Assembly (NCBI RefSeq): GCF_026745355.1
Contig: NC_079208.1
Coordinates: 18,345,213-18,409,212, forward strand
Reading direction: 5' to 3'
DNA: 64,000 bases
Source: Beta vulgaris subsp. vulgaris
Taxonomy: Eukaryota; Streptophyta; Magnoliopsida; Caryophyllales; Amaranthaceae
Below the pieces are notes generated by a model that was not told the DNA's origin, did no database searches, and was given only the letters and a program-made list of their open reading frames with translations. This document shows positions 61,683 through 64,000 of this stretch, in pieces. The position numbers and the translations under genes were made by a program. The stretch's first letter is position 1. Every line of letters begins with the position of its first letter.

Positions 61683-62394
61683 CGCCCCTCTAGGATCACC
61701 GGGTTAACACGAAATAACTAATGAGATACAATGGAGAGAACAATCCACTTAGATGATCTTCTAAGTGAATCAAACAAGAACTTGTGTTTTTGTGTTTGTA
61801 AAGAACACTCAAGAGAAGATTGCAAGTTTTCTCTTAAGCTAAGCAAGAAGGTTTTGAGAGTATAGAAAATCTGATTTTTCTTCTAACCCTTCACTCATAG
61901 GAATCCCAAGGTTTATATAGGAAGAATAAACCTTTCATTGACTAGGGAGGTTAATCACATAACCCCCATCTTAATCACATTGACTAGAGAGGTTAATCAC
62001 ATAACCCCCATTTTAATCACTCATCAAAGGTCTTTAATCTACTGATTAAAGGACCTTAAAAGTCATTAAAATGATCAACAAAGCATCACAACGGATATAA
62101 AACCGTCGAGGCAACTTTTCGCATTCCAAGGCAGAAGACACGTCGCGACTCGCGAAGAAGCTCGCGAGTCGCGAGGCGCTGGTCGCGAGTCGCGACGCCT
62201 GTCGCGACTCGCGACGGGCCACTGGTCGCGACTCGCGACGCCTGTCGCGACTCGCGGCCAGTCTTCTGTCTCCCTTGGTTTATCAATGCGTTTTGCCACT
62301 TGATGCACACTAGTCTTTTGCATACTAGACCTCCTCCTCTTCTAGTACATACCCTTATGAGTTTCAAACCCATTACCCTATAAATGTTCCAACA
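61604..62394 (-). repeat. 5' LTR of the nested Copia element
   Basis: Near-identical to 56299-57085. A minus-strand TATA box CTATATAAAC sits at about 61911-61920. The palindrome array is at 62141-62258. A 15-bp motif at 61668-61682 is the exact inverse of 61587-61601, just inside the element. Confidence 0.95.
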
Positions 62395-63839
62395 ATCTTC
62401 GCCTAGAAAATAAAATAACTAACATTAATAACTTGAACCAAAAATTACAGCAGCTTTAAAACGATCAAAACCCCTTAAAACACGTTTTAAAAATCGTTTT
62501 TAAGTTCCAAACTTAAGTTATTTTTAATTCCAAGTATAGTACTACTATTCTAGCAATTAAAAATCCTTAAAAACTCCATAAATACTTCTTTTATGAAATT
62601 ACAGCAGTTTTAAAATCTAATAGCTCTTCTGAAAATATATACAACGTATTTAAAATTACGTACTAAACCAATCTCATAGTTTATAATATATTTCTTTAGT
62701 TTCTAGCAAATAAAAACCCTAAAAACTCTTATTTCCATGATTAAAACTAAAAATAAACTTAATATAATAAATCTGAAATTTCTCGTATTATATACTATGA
62801 TAACCGAAATTATAAACATAAAGAAAACAGTAATTTAATTAGTAAACATGATAAATAATAATAAAATAACATAAAAACTAGTCTTTTAATGGAATCTTAG
62901 GAAGGAAGAAAGAAAACAACCGACAAAAATGGAAGAAGACTTGCGCCGGCAGCACAGCAGCAGCACGGAAACTCGTCGCCAGCGGTTCTTGATTTTCGAG
63001 AAGGGTTTGTGATGTTTCTTGTTGAACAAGAAACGTTACTTGAAGAAGAAGAAACGAATTTTTGAGAGAGAAAGGCCAAAGAACGACGTACGAAGGAGAG
63101 AGAGAAAAGTCGAAGAGTGAGGAGAGAGAATGACGTGAGATTGAGAGAAAAATAATGTGTAGGGTGAAATAATTTGGGTTTTTAGGATATTTATATAAAG
63201 GCTTCCCTTTATGGGCTTAGGAAAAGAGATTATAATTAATGAAACTTGATGACTAATAAGATGGACAATTTAAGACTTTAGTCATCAAATGACTCTTTCC
63301 CTTTTTATCCCTTTTTGGATTTTCGATTCCATTAAACTTCTTTTTTCAATATACCTTAATATTCAAAACCTTTATTAAAACATGCTTAATTAAAATATTT
63401 CTAATTTTATTAAGCTATGAAAAATAATTTTATTTGACTTTTCAAATAGTCAACCCTTTTTAAAAGTCAAATCATTTTCCCAAACTCATTTGGATTTAAA
63501 TACAACTATATAAATACTTAAATATATTTATAAAATTTCTTTAAAATTGTGGGGGATCACATATTTTCGGTCAATTGTGGTCTTCCCATCTCGTACATAT
63601 AATGTACGACTATATGGGTTAAAGTTCTCAATAAGCCAAAGACTTAGCTTATTGTTTAGAGCCCCAAAGCCCAACTTAAGAAAAACACCGAACCCGATAT
63701 CTTTTACCGCTTGTCTTTGTTCAGAACTCATCCTTTCAATCATAGAGTGAAGTCCGGATGGAGACATACGACTGCCAAACTTCCGAACATAAATTTTTTC
63801 TTTCAACTTCCTCCATTGAAATGTGATGTACAAAACCAA

Positions 63840-64000
63840 ACCAGATGGAAATAATATAAAAAAATTATATAAACTCCTAACCGTTATGCAACAAGTGAAA
63901 TATTAAGTATGTGATATAGCTATAAGCATATATGCAACAATGTGAATAAATCAAATGAGTTAGTTAATTTTGTGATGATATAATTTATCTTTTATTTTAG
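63840..64000 (-). other. Window edge, probable intron of the Ulp1-like gene
   Basis: AT-rich sequence upstream (minus sense) of the first visible block of the Ulp1-like gene. No domain is seen; the rest of the gene would lie beyond 64000. Confidence 0.4.

Larger units (their letters stand above)
56299..62394 (-). mobile_element. Young Copia retrotransposon nested in the solo LTR
   Basis: The LTRs are 56299-57085 (3') and 61604-62394 (5'), about 787 and 791 bp, with only about five small differences. A perfect 5-bp target duplication ATCTT sits at 56294-56298 and 62395-62399. Domain order on the minus strand is gag, protease, integrase, RT, RNase H, which is Copia. The gag ATG lies at about 61571, only ~33 nt inside the 5' LTR. 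Frameshifts occur near 61513, at the GTT tract (60841-60873), near 59950, between 59418 and 59174, and near 58095. Insertion is recent on LTR identity, yet the ORFs are broken. The lineage within Copia is not assigned. Confidence 0.95.
54904..63561 (-). mobile_element. Solo Gypsy-type LTR (~2.6 kb) hosting a nested Copia element
   Basis: On the minus strand it runs TGTGATCCCC (63561) to GGGGTGTTACA (54904), inverted-like LTR ends. The flanks are TATTC (54899-54903) and TATTT (63562-63566), a 5-bp target duplication with one change. It interrupts the Ulp1-like coding sequence at a Lys-Tyr-Val step. A minus-strand TATA box (TATATAAATATCC, ~63187-63199) is followed by a CT-rich leader (63170-62900), the promoter-R layout of an LTR. 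No internal coding region, primer site or polypurine tract belongs to it, so a solo LTR from recombination is the simplest reading. Net length without the nested element is about 2557 bp. Confidence 0.78.
49780..63839 (-). pseudogene. Ulp1/C48 protease-like gene, split by nested retrotransposons
   Basis: Minus-strand gene of a large plant family, often transposon-associated, with a conserved N-terminal half and a C-terminal Ulp1-like Cys protease. Pieces in coding order: 63839-63567 (FLKLGFGALNNKLSLWLIEN); after the 54904-63561 insertion, 54898-54464 (TLGLPMGPNAV, SSCLHGQKNQFCIYKIL; frameshift near 54795); exons 54219-53971, 53265-52532, 52427-52254 and 52173-52048, all with GT-AG edges; then C-terminal pieces at about 50156-49780. 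The last pieces contain RVYVMRCLEMYM and KTLRAKYCCEIL, matching the Ulp1 'DCGVYVMRHMETY' and 'LRAKYC' regions. The catalytic Cys-Gly reads Ser-Arg here. The 5' end is beyond the window. It is disrupted and surely inactive. Confidence 0.75.

Overview
The window is plant nuclear DNA from a eudicot. It shows intron-rich GT-AG genes, a REF4/MED33 Mediator subunit, a single-exon FERONIA-like receptor kinase, and a dense load of plant transposons (Sirevirus and other Copia, Gypsy LTRs, RTE and L1-like LINEs, CACTA, Tourist and Stowaway MITEs, a tRNA-derived SINE, FAR1/MULE genes). The species cannot be read from the sequence; the Caryophyllales are only a guess.

Layout. (1) 1-20481, + strand: the 3' seven coding exons of a MED33-type gene. 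Every splice junction keeps frame across about 2.8 kb of coding sequence, although the introns reach 4.7 kb and carry an RTE LINE, a probable Copia solo LTR, two copies of one GC-rich repeat, Stowaway MITEs and a probable Gypsy LTR. (2) 21770-24367, - strand: an intact CrRLK1L (FERONIA-like) receptor kinase of 865 aa. These two are the only clearly functional genes. (3) 25.1-38.9 kb: a SINE, a truncated Gypsy LTR, then a decayed Sirevirus-type Copia element with an extra 3' ORF, itself split by a 1.6 kb non-autonomous CACTA element. (4) 38.9-43.2 kb: about three tandem units of an unnamed ~0.7 kb repeat, one invaded by a second CACTA element and one by a 5'-truncated L1-like LINE. (5) 43.3-48.5 kb: two broken FAR1/FRS (MULE-transposase-like) genes in tandem, with a 22-bp minisatellite. 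(6) 49.0-64.0 kb: a Tourist MITE and a minus-strand gene of the plant Ulp1/C48 protease-like family. That gene is split by a ~2.6 kb solo Gypsy LTR, which is itself split by a 6.1 kb Copia element. Target-site duplications are visible at both nesting levels.

The most unusual signal is in the young Copia element at 56299-62394. Both of its LTR/internal junctions are straddled by perfect 15-bp inverted repeats. At the 5' junction the arm occupies the place of the tRNA primer-binding site, gag starts only about 33 nt inside the LTR, and the usual initiator-tRNA-Met complement is missing. This suggests a hairpin or self-priming arrangement. Other points of note are a MAP-kinase exon fragment inside the Ulp1-like gene, apparent loss of the catalytic Cys in that gene, GC-rich TCGCGA palindrome arrays in the Copia LTRs, and a GGAAC/GTTCC bias in the Sirevirus.
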